35,215 nucleotides of DNA from an uncultured Candidatus Woesearchaeota archaeon (GCA_903915225.1 CAIWSB010000027.1:1-35215); one strand, 5' to 3'. Counted from the first letter of the stretch, positions 15,935-23,479 are shown. Numbers and translations are program-made. Notes: a model not told the origin generated them from the letters alone.

Positions 15935-16588
15935 ATGAAGATTGAATTTATAGAGTGCAGATGGCAGGGAAAAGCCTTGCTTAGCGAGGCTCAGATAAAA
16001 TTATTGCCCAAGAAAGTGGGGCTCTGCGCAACTGTCCAGTATCTGGGACTCCTCAAGGACATAAGGAAGCAAATTGAGAAGTCAAAGAGGCAGGTTATTC
16101 TCCTTGATTCAAACAACACAAATACTCTCGGCCAAATACTTGGCTGCTCAAGCTTCAGGCTCCAGGGTTTTGAAGATATCCTTTTCATAGGGGATGGCAT
16201 GTTTCATCCCATCAACCTTAAGGTGAGGTTTGGACAGAGAGTTTTGGCATTTAACCCGCTCTCGAAAAAGATGCATGAGGTTACCGAAGCAGAGGTTGGC
16301 AGGTTAAGAGGCAGGATAAATGCCATGCGTGCTAAATTCTATTCCTCAAAATGCATTGGGGTTTTGCTCAGCACAAAGCCAGGGCAGCTTTGGAACGGCT
16401 TTGACAGTCTGGAGCAAAAATACCCCGAGAAGCGTTTTTACTACTTTGCTTTCGACGAGGTGAATCTTGGACAGCTGGAAAATTTCAGGTTTGTTGATGT
16501 GTTTGTCAATACAGCCTGCCCCCGACTTGGTATGGAGGATTCCTTGGAACAAGGAAAGCCAATAATTAATCTGGAGTTTGTGGAGTGA
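15935..16588 (+). CDS. dph2: Dph2-like diphthamide synthase subunit lacking domain 1
   Basis: 217 residues. The C-terminal two thirds match archaeal Dph2: KKVGLCATVQYLGLLKDIRK, QILGCSSF, DILFIGDGMFHPINL, AFNPLSKKM, IGVLLSTKPGQLW and VNTACPRLGMED. Dph2 binds a 4Fe-4S cluster and SAM to transfer an aminocarboxypropyl group to a His of elongation factor 2. Canonical archaeal Dph2 has about 340 residues in three domains, each giving one cluster Cys. Here the second (LGCSS) and third (TACPR) cysteines are kept but nearly all of domain 1, with the first Cys, is missing. The gap to the uS7 stop is only 45 bases, so this is not a misplaced start. It may need a partner or have another role. Confidence 0.8.
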   Translation: MKIEFIECRWQGKALLSEAQIKLLPKKVGLCATVQYLGLLKDIRKQIEKSKRQVILLDSNNTNTLGQILGCSSFRLQGFEDILFIGDGMFHPINLKVRFGQRVLAFNPLSKKMHEVTEAEVGRLRGRINAMRAKFYSSKCIGVLLSTKPGQLWNGFDSLEQKYPEKRFYYFAFDEVNLGQLENFRFVDVFVNTACPRLGMEDSLEQGKPIINLEFVE

Positions 16589-16593
16589 CAAAA

Positions 16594-16815
16594 ATGAGAC
16601 GGCTTTACAAGGCAATCATAATCGCAGCCCTGGGGCTGAGTGTGGCTAGCTGCCAGAATATTCGGCTCAGCTGTCTCGAGCAGAAGCTTCAAGCGGCCAA
16701 CCTTATAGCAATCTCCACTAAAATTTCCCCCGTCCAAGGGGACTCAAGGACAATATTTCAGAACTATGTGCACCCAGGGGATTGTCTCGACCTGAACTCA
16801 AGCTACCTCCCCTAG
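16594..16815 (+). CDS. small putative lipoprotein
   Basis: 73 residues from the ATG at 16594; a GTG at 16585 overlapping the Dph2 stop is an alternative. The basic N-terminus MRRLYK and hydrophobic AIIIAALGLS are followed by VASC, which fits a lipobox, so Cys would be lipidated after cleavage. The mature part is about 55 residues with two further cysteines (LSCLEQ, GDCLDL). It follows the Dph2-like gene within six bases. No family is recognised, and the small size makes the call less certain than its neighbours. Confidence 0.5.
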   Translation: MRRLYKAIIIAALGLSVASCQNIRLSCLEQKLQAANLIAISTKISPVQGDSRTIFQNYVHPGDCLDLNSSYLP

Positions 16816-16831
16816 CCGTTCTGAATCCAAA

Positions 16832-16843
16832 GCTTTAAATATT
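16832..16843 (+). promoter_or_regulatory. TATA-like box for the exosome/proteasome superoperon
   Basis: GCTTTAAATATT. A start about 26 bases downstream (near 16863) would give a leader of roughly 47 bases that carries the mini-ORF, unlike the leaderless genes nearby. Confidence 0.5.
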
Positions 16844-16881
16844 CTTAAAAATTTCTGTTGAGTTTGAGAGAGAGGAGGAGC

Positions 16882-16905
16882 ATGTGTTTATTAGCTTCTT
16901 CGTGA
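16882..16905 (+). other. upstream mini-ORF (MCLLASS) in the superoperon leader
   Basis: A seven-codon ORF, MCLLASS then TGA, has a strong ribosome-binding site (GGAGGAG, 16874-16880) and ends four bases before the rnp2 ATG at 16910, in a different frame. The best ribosome-binding site in the leader therefore belongs to the mini-ORF, so rnp2 may be translated by reinitiation. Confidence 0.4.
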
Positions 16906-16909
16906 TAAG

Positions 16910-17254
16910 ATGAAGCCTCTGTTGCCAACACTTAAGGAAAAGAAAAGGTATATTGGCTTCGAAGTGGTTTCTGAGAAACCAGTTGAGAATAGCCATCTTA
17001 TAAGAGCCTTAGAAAACTCAGTTCTGAGCTATTTGGGAGAGCGAGGGGCAGCTGAGGCTGGGTTTTCGGCTATCCGAGATAAGACAGATAACAATCGTTG
17101 CCTTGTTAGGACGGGCGTTGCCCATGTCAACGACATTAAGGCAGCATTGATGTTCATCAGTTCTATTGACAACAACGGGGTGCTGGTGAGGAGCCTAGGC
17201 GTCTCAGGCACTCTAAAAGGATTAAAAAAAAGGATTTATGGTGAGGCATCATGA
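16910..17254 (+). CDS. rnp2: RNase P protein component 2 (Pop5 homologue)
   Basis: 114 residues. The Pop5/Rpp14 pattern is clear: PTLKEKKRYIGFEVVSE at the N-terminus, NSVLSYLGERGAAEAG, then CLVRTGVAHVNDIKAAL and RSLGVSGTLKGLKKR near the C-terminus. It pairs with Rpp30 to support the RNase P RNA catalytic domain in tRNA 5' processing. It is first in the superoperon and its stop overlaps the psmA start by four bases. Linkage of RNase P proteins, proteasome and exosome genes is a known archaeal arrangement, which supports the call. Confidence 0.9.
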   Translation: MKPLLPTLKEKKRYIGFEVVSEKPVENSHLIRALENSVLSYLGERGAAEAGFSAIRDKTDNNRCLVRTGVAHVNDIKAALMFISSIDNNGVLVRSLGVSGTLKGLKKRIYGEAS

Positions 17255-17982
17255 AAGAAGATATGCACCAAGCAATGGGTTACGATAGGGCAATAACACT
17301 GTTCAGCCCTGACGGGCGACTCCTCCAGGTGGAGTACGCAAAAAAGACCGTCCGCCAAGGTTCCACCGCCTTGGGCATAGTGACAAAAGAGGGTGTAGTT
17401 TTCATTGCAGACAAAAGGATTGTTGACAAGCTAGTTGTGCCTGAGTCAGTTGAAAAGATTTTTGAGATAGATGAGCACATAGGGGCAAGCGCCTCAGGTA
17501 TAATCTCTGACGCCAGGGTGCTTATTGAAGAGGCAAGGGTTAAGGCTCAACAGCACAGGATAACATATGACTCAAAGATAGACATCCTGACAATTGTCAA
17601 GAGGGTTGCGGACATCAAGCAGATTTACACCCAATCGGGCGGGCTGCGCCCGTTCGGCGTTTCCCTGCTGATTGGAGGCATTGACAATGACAAGCCGGTG
17701 CTTTACGAAACAGACCCAACGGGGATATACTTCGAATACAAGGCATCTGTAATTGGAGAGGGAGAAACAATAATTGAGGAGTTCATCCACAAGAATTACA
17801 GGCCGGACCTGACCCTGCAGGAGGGCTTTGAGCTGGGCTTGAAGGCCCTGGCAAAGCTGCTGGAGAAGGACTACAACATCAACAGAATCGATGGTGCCTA
17901 TATTACAGTAAAGGAACAGAAATTCCAGAAGTTCAGCCCAGCTGAGATTAAGCGGGTAATGGAGAAGATCATGAAAAAATGA
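17251..17982 (+). CDS. psmA: proteasome subunit alpha
   Basis: 243 residues, standard length. The N-terminal alpha-subunit signature is present: GYDRAITLFSPDGRLLQVEY (about residues 9-28), followed by KKTVRQGSTALGI, and VLIEEARVKAQQHRI, RPFGVSLLIGG and YFEYKASVIGEG further on. Seven alpha subunits form the outer rings of the 20S proteasome that gate entry; they have no catalytic Thr. The beta subunit and the regulatory ATPase are not in the window. It is in the superoperon with four-base overlaps on both sides. Confidence 0.97.
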   Translation: MKEDMHQAMGYDRAITLFSPDGRLLQVEYAKKTVRQGSTALGIVTKEGVVFIADKRIVDKLVVPESVEKIFEIDEHIGASASGIISDARVLIEEARVKAQQHRITYDSKIDILTIVKRVADIKQIYTQSGGLRPFGVSLLIGGIDNDKPVLYETDPTGIYFEYKASVIGEGETIIEEFIHKNYRPDLTLQEGFELGLKALAKLLEKDYNINRIDGAYITVKEQKFQKFSPAEIKRVMEKIMKK

Positions 17983-18698
17983 GCAGGCAAGGATTCATTG
18001 AAAAAGAGAGAATGGAGGTCAACCTGGCTGTCTTTAAGAAAGGGGAGGACAGGTTCGAGATTGTGGTGGACCCAGATGCCGCAGTTGCATTCAGGGACGG
18101 ACATGTAACTGAAATCAGGGACGTGCTCAAGAGTGAGCATGTTTTTTCTGACGTCCAGAAAGGCCTGAAAGCCTCAGACCAGCTCATGAACCTGGTGTTT
18201 GGCACCGGCGATGAGCTTGAGGTGGCTGCTAAGATACTCAAAGAGGGCGAGATTCAGCTCTCAGCAGAGTTCAGGCGCAAACTTCGCGATGCTCGGAAGA
18301 ATAAGGTAATTGAGCTTATCCATGTTGGCTCAATAAACCCGCAGACCAATACCCCTCATCCGAGGGAGAGGATTGAGGCTGCGATGGAGGAAGCGAAAGT
18401 AAGGATTGATGAGTTCAAGAAGCCTGAGGAGCAGGTTGAGCATGTGATTAAGGCATTGATGAGAATACTGCCTATTAAGTATGAGGTGCGCCAGGTTGAA
18501 GTCCTGATTGATGCAAAGTACGCACCCCAGTCATATGCAATCCTCAAGTCCTTCGGGAACCTTGAGAACACCCAGTGGCAGAACAATGGTTCGCTGCTGG
18601 CAAGGATTAAGCTCCCTGCAGGCCTGCAGAGTGACCTGATTGACAGGCTCAACAGCCTGACGCACGGGAGTGCACTAATCAAGATACTAGATAAATAA
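17979..18698 (+). CDS. sdo1: ribosome maturation factor SBDS
   Basis: 239 residues. The N-terminal FYSH domain (MEVNLAVFKKGEDRFEIVVDP), ending in LVFGTGDELEVAAKILKEGE, is followed by the helical middle domain (FRRKLRDARKNKVIELIHVGSINPQT, PHPRERIEAAMEEAKVRID) and the C-terminal ferredoxin-like domain (LPIKYEVRQVEVLIDAKYA). It is the archaeal homologue of Sdo1/SBDS, which in eukaryotes helps release eIF6/Tif6 from the 60S subunit. Its place between psmA and rrp4 is conserved in archaea. Its stop shares one base with the start of the rrp4 reading frame. Confidence 0.96.
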   Translation: MSRQGFIEKERMEVNLAVFKKGEDRFEIVVDPDAAVAFRDGHVTEIRDVLKSEHVFSDVQKGLKASDQLMNLVFGTGDELEVAAKILKEGEIQLSAEFRRKLRDARKNKVIELIHVGSINPQTNTPHPRERIEAAMEEAKVRIDEFKKPEEQVEHVIKALMRILPIKYEVRQVEVLIDAKYAPQSYAILKSFGNLENTQWQNNGSLLARIKLPAGLQSDLIDRLNSLTHGSALIKILDK

Positions 18699-19435
18699 TG
18701 GAGTTGTTGAAAATGAGTGATGTAGAAGTTCAGCAAGCAACCGAAGTTGCACCAGTTGAAATAAAGAGAATTGTGGTGCCAGGTGAAGTTCTGGCCGAGG
18801 GTATGGATTACCTGCCAGGCGAAGGCACCTTTAGGGATAACAACCAGATAATTGCCAATGCCCTGGGTTTGATGATAATCCGTGGAAGGCTCGTTAAGCT
18901 AATCCCACTTTCAGGCAAGTACATGCCGAAACGGGATGACATTGTGATTGGCATGGTTACAGACATCACATCCAAAGGCTGGATTGTGGATATTAACTGT
19001 GCATACCACGCGATGATCACCCTGCGGGATGCCACAGCAGAGTTCATCCCAAAGGAGGCAGACCTTTCCAAGTATTTTAACATAGGGGAATACGTGCTAG
19101 CCAGAATTGTTAAGGTAACATCACAAAAACTGATTGACCTGTCGCTCCGCGGCCCAAGGCTAATGAAGCTGACTGGCGGGCGCCTGTTTGAGATTAACCC
19201 AACCAAGGTTCCGAGGGTAATCGGCAAGAAGGCCTCAATGATAACAATGATTAAGGAAAAAACCGCTTGCAACGTATTTGTTGGCCAGAACGGCCTCATA
19301 TGGCTTAACGGCAACGAACCAAAAGGAGAGGTGCTTGCAGTTAATGCAATTCTCAAGATTGAGAGGGAATCGCACCTCAGCGGGCTGACAGAAGAGATTG
19401 AGAAGTTCCTCGATGAGGGGCTCAAGAACCTTTAG
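18698..19435 (+). CDS. rrp4: exosome RNA-binding subunit Rrp4
   Basis: 245 residues from the ATG at 18698. An ATG at 18713, with GGAG nine bases upstream, is an alternative start. The N-terminal domain IVVPGEVLAEG is followed by an S1 domain (DIVIGMVTDITSKGWIVDIN, LVKLIPLSGKYMPKRDD) and a KH domain with GxxG in VIGKKASMI. Rrp4 forms part of the trimeric cap on the Rrp41-Rrp42 hexamer and captures RNA for degradation or tailing. The sequence and gene order are typical of archaea. Confidence 0.95.
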   Translation: MELLKMSDVEVQQATEVAPVEIKRIVVPGEVLAEGMDYLPGEGTFRDNNQIIANALGLMIIRGRLVKLIPLSGKYMPKRDDIVIGMVTDITSKGWIVDINCAYHAMITLRDATAEFIPKEADLSKYFNIGEYVLARIVKVTSQKLIDLSLRGPRLMKLTGGRLFEINPTKVPRVIGKKASMITMIKEKTACNVFVGQNGLIWLNGNEPKGEVLAVNAILKIERESHLSGLTEEIEKFLDEGLKNL

Positions 19436-19445
19436 GTGACTCAAG

Positions 19446-20171
19446 ATGGCATACACAAAAAGACATGACGGACGAAAATTCGATGAGACCCGTGAGATTA
19501 CTGCCAAGGTAGGGGTAATCAAAAACGCTGACGGGTCAGCATACTTCAAGATTGGCTCAACAGAGGCATACGCTGCTGTTTATGGGCCGCGTGAGCTTTA
19601 CCCAAGCTTCCTTAAGGACCCTTCAAGGGGTGTTATAAGGTGTTATTACAATATGCTCCCATTTTCAGGAATGGGTGAGCGTGTCAGGCCAGGGCCAAGC
19701 CGCAGGTCAAAGGAGATTTCCTATGTGACTGAGAAGGCTCTCCAACCAGTGATAAACCTGGAGGACTTCCCAAACACAGTTGTGGATGTCTACATCGAGC
19801 TGACTGAAACTGATGCAGGCAGCAGGTGCGCAGGTATTTGCGCTGCCGCAATGGCGCTTGCCGATGCCGGCATCCCAATGAGGGACATAGTTACTGCGGT
19901 CTCAGCCGGCAAGGTTGGGAAGAACATCCTGATTGATCTGGATTATTCGGAGGAGGCAATTGATGACGAGCCAGTGGCTGACATGCCAGTTGCCATGCTC
20001 CCAAGGACCAAGGAAGTGGTGCTGCTGCAGATGGATGGGCAGCTCTCAGAAAAGGAGCTTGCAGATGCCCTTGTGATGGTCCAAAAGGCAATAGACAAGA
20101 TAGCCAACATCCAGAGAGAGGCTTTGAAAGCCAAATTTGCAGATGGTGATAGAAATGTCATTGGTGAATAA
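19446..20171 (+). CDS. rrp41: exosome catalytic subunit Rrp41
   Basis: 241 residues. RNase PH signatures are present: RHDGRKFDETREI, then ADGSAYFKIGSTEAYAAVYGP, ETDAGSRCAGICAAAMALAD and the metal-binding loop YSEEAIDDEPVADMPVAML. Rrp41 is the active subunit, degrading RNA 3' to 5' with phosphate or, in reverse, adding tails. GGTGA overlapping the rrp4 stop, about eight bases upstream, is its ribosome-binding site. Its end overlaps rrp42 by 17 bases, so the pair is probably made in equal amounts as the hexamer needs. Confidence 0.96.
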   Translation: MAYTKRHDGRKFDETREITAKVGVIKNADGSAYFKIGSTEAYAAVYGPRELYPSFLKDPSRGVIRCYYNMLPFSGMGERVRPGPSRRSKEISYVTEKALQPVINLEDFPNTVVDVYIELTETDAGSRCAGICAAAMALADAGIPMRDIVTAVSAGKVGKNILIDLDYSEEAIDDEPVADMPVAMLPRTKEVVLLQMDGQLSEKELADALVMVQKAIDKIANIQREALKAKFADGDRNVIGE

Positions 20172-20973
20172 GAGTTTCAAGGAACATTTAAACAAGACGC
20201 TCGGGAAGGACATCCGCTATGATATGAGGAAGAAGGATGCCTTCAGGGATATCAAAGTGGAGCTGGGTGTGGCGACAAAAGCAGAGGGCTCCTGCAGAGT
20301 CACTATGGGTAATACAGTGGTTATTGCAGGCACAAAGCTCTCCATTGAAAAGCCCTATCCAGACAGGCCTGAAGAGGGCTCTTTCTCTGTGAACACAGAA
20401 CTGCTGCCATTGTCATCCCCAGACTTTGAGTCCGGGCCGCCATCCATTGATGCAATTGAAATCTCAAGGGTTGCGGACCGTACCTTGCGAGAGGGCAGGG
20501 CAGTGGACTTCAAGAAACTCCTGATTACATCAGGTGAGAAGGCCTGGACAATTTTCATTGATGTTGTATCAATAAACGATGATGGGAACCTTCTGGATGC
20601 GTCTGAACTTGCTGCACTTGGTGCCTTGCTGGATACAAAATTCCCCAAGGTTGACAAGAATGGCATTATTGACTACAAGACGCCTGGAGAGAAGAGGCTC
20701 GAAGTGGACTCAATGCCAGTGCTGGTAACAGTCTGCAAGCAAGGCAGCAACCTCTTTGTTGACCCGCTAAGGGCCGAGGAGGAGTTCATTGAAGGCAGGC
20801 TCTCAATTGGTTTTCTGGATGATGGCACAATATGCGCCCTGCAGAAAGGGGGAGATGCCCCATTAACAACTGAAGAGATTAAGGCAATGTGCGCTTTGGC
20901 TGCCCCTAAGGCAGTTGAGCTAAGGAAGCTATTTAACAAGGGTGATAAAGGTGCAACCAAGAAAAAGCGATGA
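20155..20973 (+). CDS. rrp42: exosome non-catalytic subunit Rrp42
   Basis: 272 residues from the ATG at 20155; in-frame starts at 20143 and 20137 are less likely. It has an RNase PH fold: RYDMRKKDAFRDIKVELG, VTMGNTVVIAGTKLS, SRVADRTLREGRAVDFKKL and INDDGNLLDASELAALGAL. It lacks the active-site Asp arrangement of Rrp41, as Rrp42 does in general, and contributes RNA binding at the ring interface. It overlaps rrp41 by 17 bases and rpoK by 32. In many archaea rrp42 is followed by L37Ae, but here rpoK follows directly. Confidence 0.95.
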   Translation: MSLVNKSFKEHLNKTLGKDIRYDMRKKDAFRDIKVELGVATKAEGSCRVTMGNTVVIAGTKLSIEKPYPDRPEEGSFSVNTELLPLSSPDFESGPPSIDAIEISRVADRTLREGRAVDFKKLLITSGEKAWTIFIDVVSINDDGNLLDASELAALGALLDTKFPKVDKNGIIDYKTPGEKRLEVDSMPVLVTVCKQGSNLFVDPLRAEEEFIEGRLSIGFLDDGTICALQKGGDAPLTTEEIKAMCALAAPKAVELRKLFNKGDKGATKKKR

Positions 20974-21190
20974 GGATTACACCAAATACGAAATCTCCAG
21001 GATGATTGGCTCCAGGGCTCTTCAATTAGCCATGGGTGCCCCATTCCTGGTGAAGCTCGAGAAGGAGGACCTTGAAGCAATTGGGTTCAATCCAATTGAG
21101 ATTGCCAAGAAAGAGTTTGAGGCAGGGGTGCTGCCAATAACAATCAAGCGCCCAATGCCTTACGACGAAGAGCAGCAACCCAAGGCTTAA
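20942..21190 (+). CDS. rpoK: RNA polymerase subunit K (Rpb6/omega homologue)
   Basis: 82 residues from a GTG at 20942; another GTG at 20951 is possible, and no suitable ATG precedes the conserved core. The core is YTKYEISRMIGSRALQLAMG, then APFLV, NPIEIAKKEFEAG and VLPITIKRP, the standard RpoK signature. RpoK clamps the C-terminus of the largest subunit during RNA polymerase assembly. The start lies 32 bases inside rrp42. The stop lies in the four-base palindrome TTAA shared with the stop of the convergent bud32 gene. Confidence 0.92.
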   Translation: MIKVQPRKSDEDYTKYEISRMIGSRALQLAMGAPFLVKLEKEDLEAIGFNPIEIAKKEFEAGVLPITIKRPMPYDEEQQPKA

Positions 21191-21771
21191 TGCTTATAGC
21201 GGCCCCGCTGCTCCACTCTTTCCAATCTTGCCAGGACTAGTGCCTGGTCTTTATATTTTCTATATCCTTTCAAGAACAGCTTAAACGCTTTCTCCCAAAC
21301 CGTATGGTGCTTGCTCTGCAGGGCCTGCTTCAGCAGGTGCAAATCCACTGCCTTGTCCTCAATTTTGTTTGAGTGATATGAAAGCCCAAAGTCAATGAGG
21401 TAAAGCTCTTTGCCCTTTAGGATCATATTTGAAGTTGTGAGGTCTCCGTGGATGATGTCAATTGCGTGTAGTGCTGCAACAGCAGCGCCGATTTGAGTGC
21501 AGGCCGGCAAAATGAAATTCTCGCTAAGCTTTTTGCCATCAATAAACTCCATTTCAATTTTGTTTTTTTCTTCAGAGCATTTCAGTAGTTTTGGAACCTT
21601 CAAACCAGCTGCCTTCAGCTTTTCCAAAAGCCTAGCCTCATGCCTAGTTCTTGCTTTGCGGAGTTCCAAATCCAGCTCAGAGACACGGTAGCCTTTCCTT
21701 ACTCGTTCCTTAACCAAGGCATCCCCATCACGGTAAAGCCTGGCCTCTGCTCCTTTGGCAATTTGCTTCAT
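21187..21771 (-). CDS. bud32: KEOPS kinase/ATPase Bud32
   Basis: 194 residues, the small size typical of archaeal Bud32. Motifs in order are AKGAEARLYR (glycine-rich loop variant), ALVKERVRKGYR with the conserved Lys, ELRKARTRHEARLL, the catalytic loop IHGDLTTSNMI, and the metal-binding IDFGLSYHS. Bud32 is part of the KEOPS complex that makes t6A37 in ANN-decoding tRNAs together with Kae1, which is not in the window. The gene is convergent with rpoK and divergent from the Nudix gene. A final Arg/Lys-rich tail (RGRYKH) matches the family C-terminus. Confidence 0.95.
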   Translation of the reverse strand: MKQIAKGAEARLYRDGDALVKERVRKGYRVSELDLELRKARTRHEARLLEKLKAAGLKVPKLLKCSEEKNKIEMEFIDGKKLSENFILPACTQIGAAVAALHAIDIIHGDLTTSNMILKGKELYLIDFGLSYHSNKIEDKAVDLHLLKQALQSKHHTVWEKAFKLFLKGYRKYKDQALVLARLERVEQRGRYKH

Positions 21772-21813
21772 TTCTTTAGGTATAACTACTCCTGTTAAAA
21801 AAATTTTCCAAAT

Positions 21814-21826
21814 ATTAATATATTAA
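21814..21826 (+). promoter_or_regulatory. TATA-like box for the Nudix gene
   Basis: An A/T palindromic stretch (ATTAATATATTAA) centred about 26 bases before the ATG at 21845. Being near-symmetric, it might also serve the divergent bud32 gene, although the spacing to bud32 (about 49 bases) is long. Confidence 0.5.
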
Positions 21827-21844
21827 AGGGGCGTTTTCGATGCC

Positions 21845-22486
21845 ATGACTGAAAGAATTGAGGTTTTTAATCTGAAGGGTAAATCTCTTGGTGTAGAAGA
21901 CAGAAGGAGCTTCTATGCAAACATCAAGAGGGAATTCTCAACCAAAGGAGCAATTAGCAAGAAGATAAAGACAGTTAGGCTTATCCTGATGAACTCCTCT
22001 GGAAGGGTTTACCTCCAGAAGAGGAGCAAGTTGAAGGAGGATAATGCGGGGCTCTATGATAAGACAATTGGAGGGCATGTACTGCTCGGTGAGACATTTG
22101 ATATTGCCGCAATACGGGAATGCGCTGAGGAGCTGGGCTTCCCTGCCGCAATCATTTCAGAGCGGGAATTTAGGTTCGCAATCAACAGGGTTAATGTTGC
22201 CACAATTGGACTTTTCAGGCGAATGGAAGTACTCAACCATTTCGAGTCAATTAGAATTCTTAAAGACGGAAGCAGTATAATCCAGCCACTTATCACTGCG
22301 GTTTATATTGGGTATTACGACGGAGCAATCAGGTTTTCCGATGGGGAGAGCTCAGGTATAGAAGTTTTCTCCCTAAGTGAGCTCCGAAGGGAGATTCGTG
22401 AGAGGCCTGAAAAATTCACCGAGGACCTGAAGTTTATGGTCTCAAAATATTCCAGATGCCTCAGGCCCATTCTGAAAAGTTTATAA
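21845..22486 (+). CDS. Nudix hydrolase
   Basis: 213 residues with an exact Nudix box: GHVLLGE at 77-83, seven residues, then RECAEELGF at 91-99, matching GX5EX7REUXEEXGU. The region before it (VRLILMNSSGRVYLQKRSKLK, then YDKTIGGH) resembles the isopentenyl-diphosphate isomerase/Nudix subgroup, but the substrate cannot be named from sequence alone. The family cleaves nucleoside diphosphates linked to another group. The TAA stop at 22484-22486 lies inside the TATA box of the downstream tRNA gene. Confidence 0.88.
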   Translation: MTERIEVFNLKGKSLGVEDRRSFYANIKREFSTKGAISKKIKTVRLILMNSSGRVYLQKRSKLKEDNAGLYDKTIGGHVLLGETFDIAAIRECAEELGFPAAIISEREFRFAINRVNVATIGLFRRMEVLNHFESIRILKDGSSIIQPLITAVYIGYYDGAIRFSDGESSGIEVFSLSELRREIRERPEKFTEDLKFMVSKYSRCLRPILKSL

Positions 22487-22487
22487 A
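22480..22487 (+). promoter_or_regulatory. TATA-like box for tRNA-Gln
   Basis: TTTATAAA, centred about 29 bases before the tRNA 5' end. It contains the stop codon of the Nudix gene. Confidence 0.6.
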
Positions 22488-22512
22488 TGGGCTCGTTAAC
22501 CCACTCCCAGAA

Positions 22513-22585
22513 AGCCCCGTAGTGTAGCGGCCAATCATACTGGACTCTGGCTCCGGTGACCACGGTTCGAATCCGTGCGGGGCTA
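22513..22585 (+). tRNA. tRNA-Gln (anticodon CTG)
   Basis: A full cloverleaf: acceptor AGCCCCG (22513-22519) pairs with CGGGGCT (22578-22584), discriminator A22585. A short D-stem (GTG with CAT, one wobble pair) is followed by anticodon stem CTGGA/TCCGG (22540-22544/22552-22556) and loop CTCTGGC with anticodon CTG at 22547-22549, reading CAG. The variable loop is TGAC. The T-arm is CACGG-TTCGAAT-CCGTG (22561-22577). CCA is not encoded and no intron is seen. Confidence 0.93.
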
Positions 22586-22599
22586 TTTTTATTTTTTAA
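22584..22599 (+). terminator. T-rich terminator after tRNA-Gln
   Basis: The tRNA 3' end is followed by TATTTTTATTTTTTAAC, two T-runs with no hairpin, as in factor-independent archaeal termination. Confidence 0.55.
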
Positions 22600-22656
22600 C
22601 TTTAAGTTTTCTCTATTAAGTAGAATAACCATTATTAAGTAAATAATATAATAAGG

Positions 22657-22663
22657 TATTTAA
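22657..22663 (+). promoter_or_regulatory. TATA-like box, leaderless start at 22687
   Basis: TATTTAA centred 27 bases before the ATG at 22687. Confidence 0.5.
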
Positions 22664-22686
22664 GTGCGGATGGCTTACCCTAGGTT

Positions 22687-23472
22687 ATGGATATTTCATT
22701 CGAGGGTTGGAACACCGAAGTTGCGAATAATGTTTACAGTAGGAAACAGGGCGAAGGAATGGAAATTGCCGTCGTTTCCAGATTCAGAATACCTTTCAAG
22801 AAAGAAGTCTTTCAATTCCTCCGGCAGAAGTGTGAAACGCATTCATCAAGGCCCCACATTTTAACTCCTGGAGGTCCTGCCGCAAAGCCAGTTGAAACCC
22901 TCGATGATTTGCTAGGGCTTTTTTCACAAAAGATTGTTTACGATATTGGTCAATCAAAGCCGAATTACCTGGCCTTCTTTAACCAGGTGATGCCAGTTAG
23001 CGGGTCCCTGGTTCAGCAAGAGGCTGTTGAGCCACCGCGGTTCAATTACGTGCAGATTGTAGATGGGATTTTGCCTAAGGAAGTTCTCACAGATGCAAAC
23101 CTAAAGAAGATGAGAGCAGATCCAATACTCTTCCTGGGGGTTTTGGGCGAGGTTCAGCTAAGGCTGGCCGGTTTAGGGGAGAAGATAAGGGTTTCAATAC
23201 TGACCTATGAAAACCAGCTAATCCCGAGAGAGGATGTCAATATTCTGCTAAGGTACAACACCAATGATTCTGATGGGCTTGTGGTCCTACCAAAGGGGTA
23301 CAATCCTCAGCTGGCAATGCAGCTAGTGGATATGATGTACTCAACCCTGGACACACCAGAGAAAGTTCAAACAGTGAAAGATATGAGCCAGGCTCTCATT
23401 GAGGGCCATGCCTATTCTGCAATGAATACCCTGTTCATCCAGCTTGCAGCTCAGCAGCAGGGTGCTAGGTAA
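22687..23472 (+). CDS. cytoplasmic protein of unknown family
   Basis: 261 residues with no signal peptide, membrane helix or motif I recognise. The N-terminus is beta-rich (MDISFEGWNTEVANNVYS, MEIAVVSRFRIPF); the middle contains GILPKEVLTDANLKKMRADP and LGVLGEVQLRLAGLGEKI, and the C-terminus is helical and Gln/Ala-rich (LFIQLAAQQQ). It has its own leaderless promoter and is convergent with the PhoU-like regulator seven bases away. The reading frame is intact and its composition is like that of its neighbours, so it is a real gene. Confidence 0.7.
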   Translation: MDISFEGWNTEVANNVYSRKQGEGMEIAVVSRFRIPFKKEVFQFLRQKCETHSSRPHILTPGGPAAKPVETLDDLLGLFSQKIVYDIGQSKPNYLAFFNQVMPVSGSLVQQEAVEPPRFNYVQIVDGILPKEVLTDANLKKMRADPILFLGVLGEVQLRLAGLGEKIRVSILTYENQLIPREDVNILLRYNTNDSDGLVVLPKGYNPQLAMQLVDMMYSTLDTPEKVQTVKDMSQALIEGHAYSAMNTLFIQLAAQQQGAR

Positions 23473-23479
23473 GGGTTGT

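Noticed and set aside
18808-19425. 205-codon reverse-strand frame over rrp4
   Set aside because: Antisense shadow of a well-supported gene; Ser/Ile-rich with no domain pattern.
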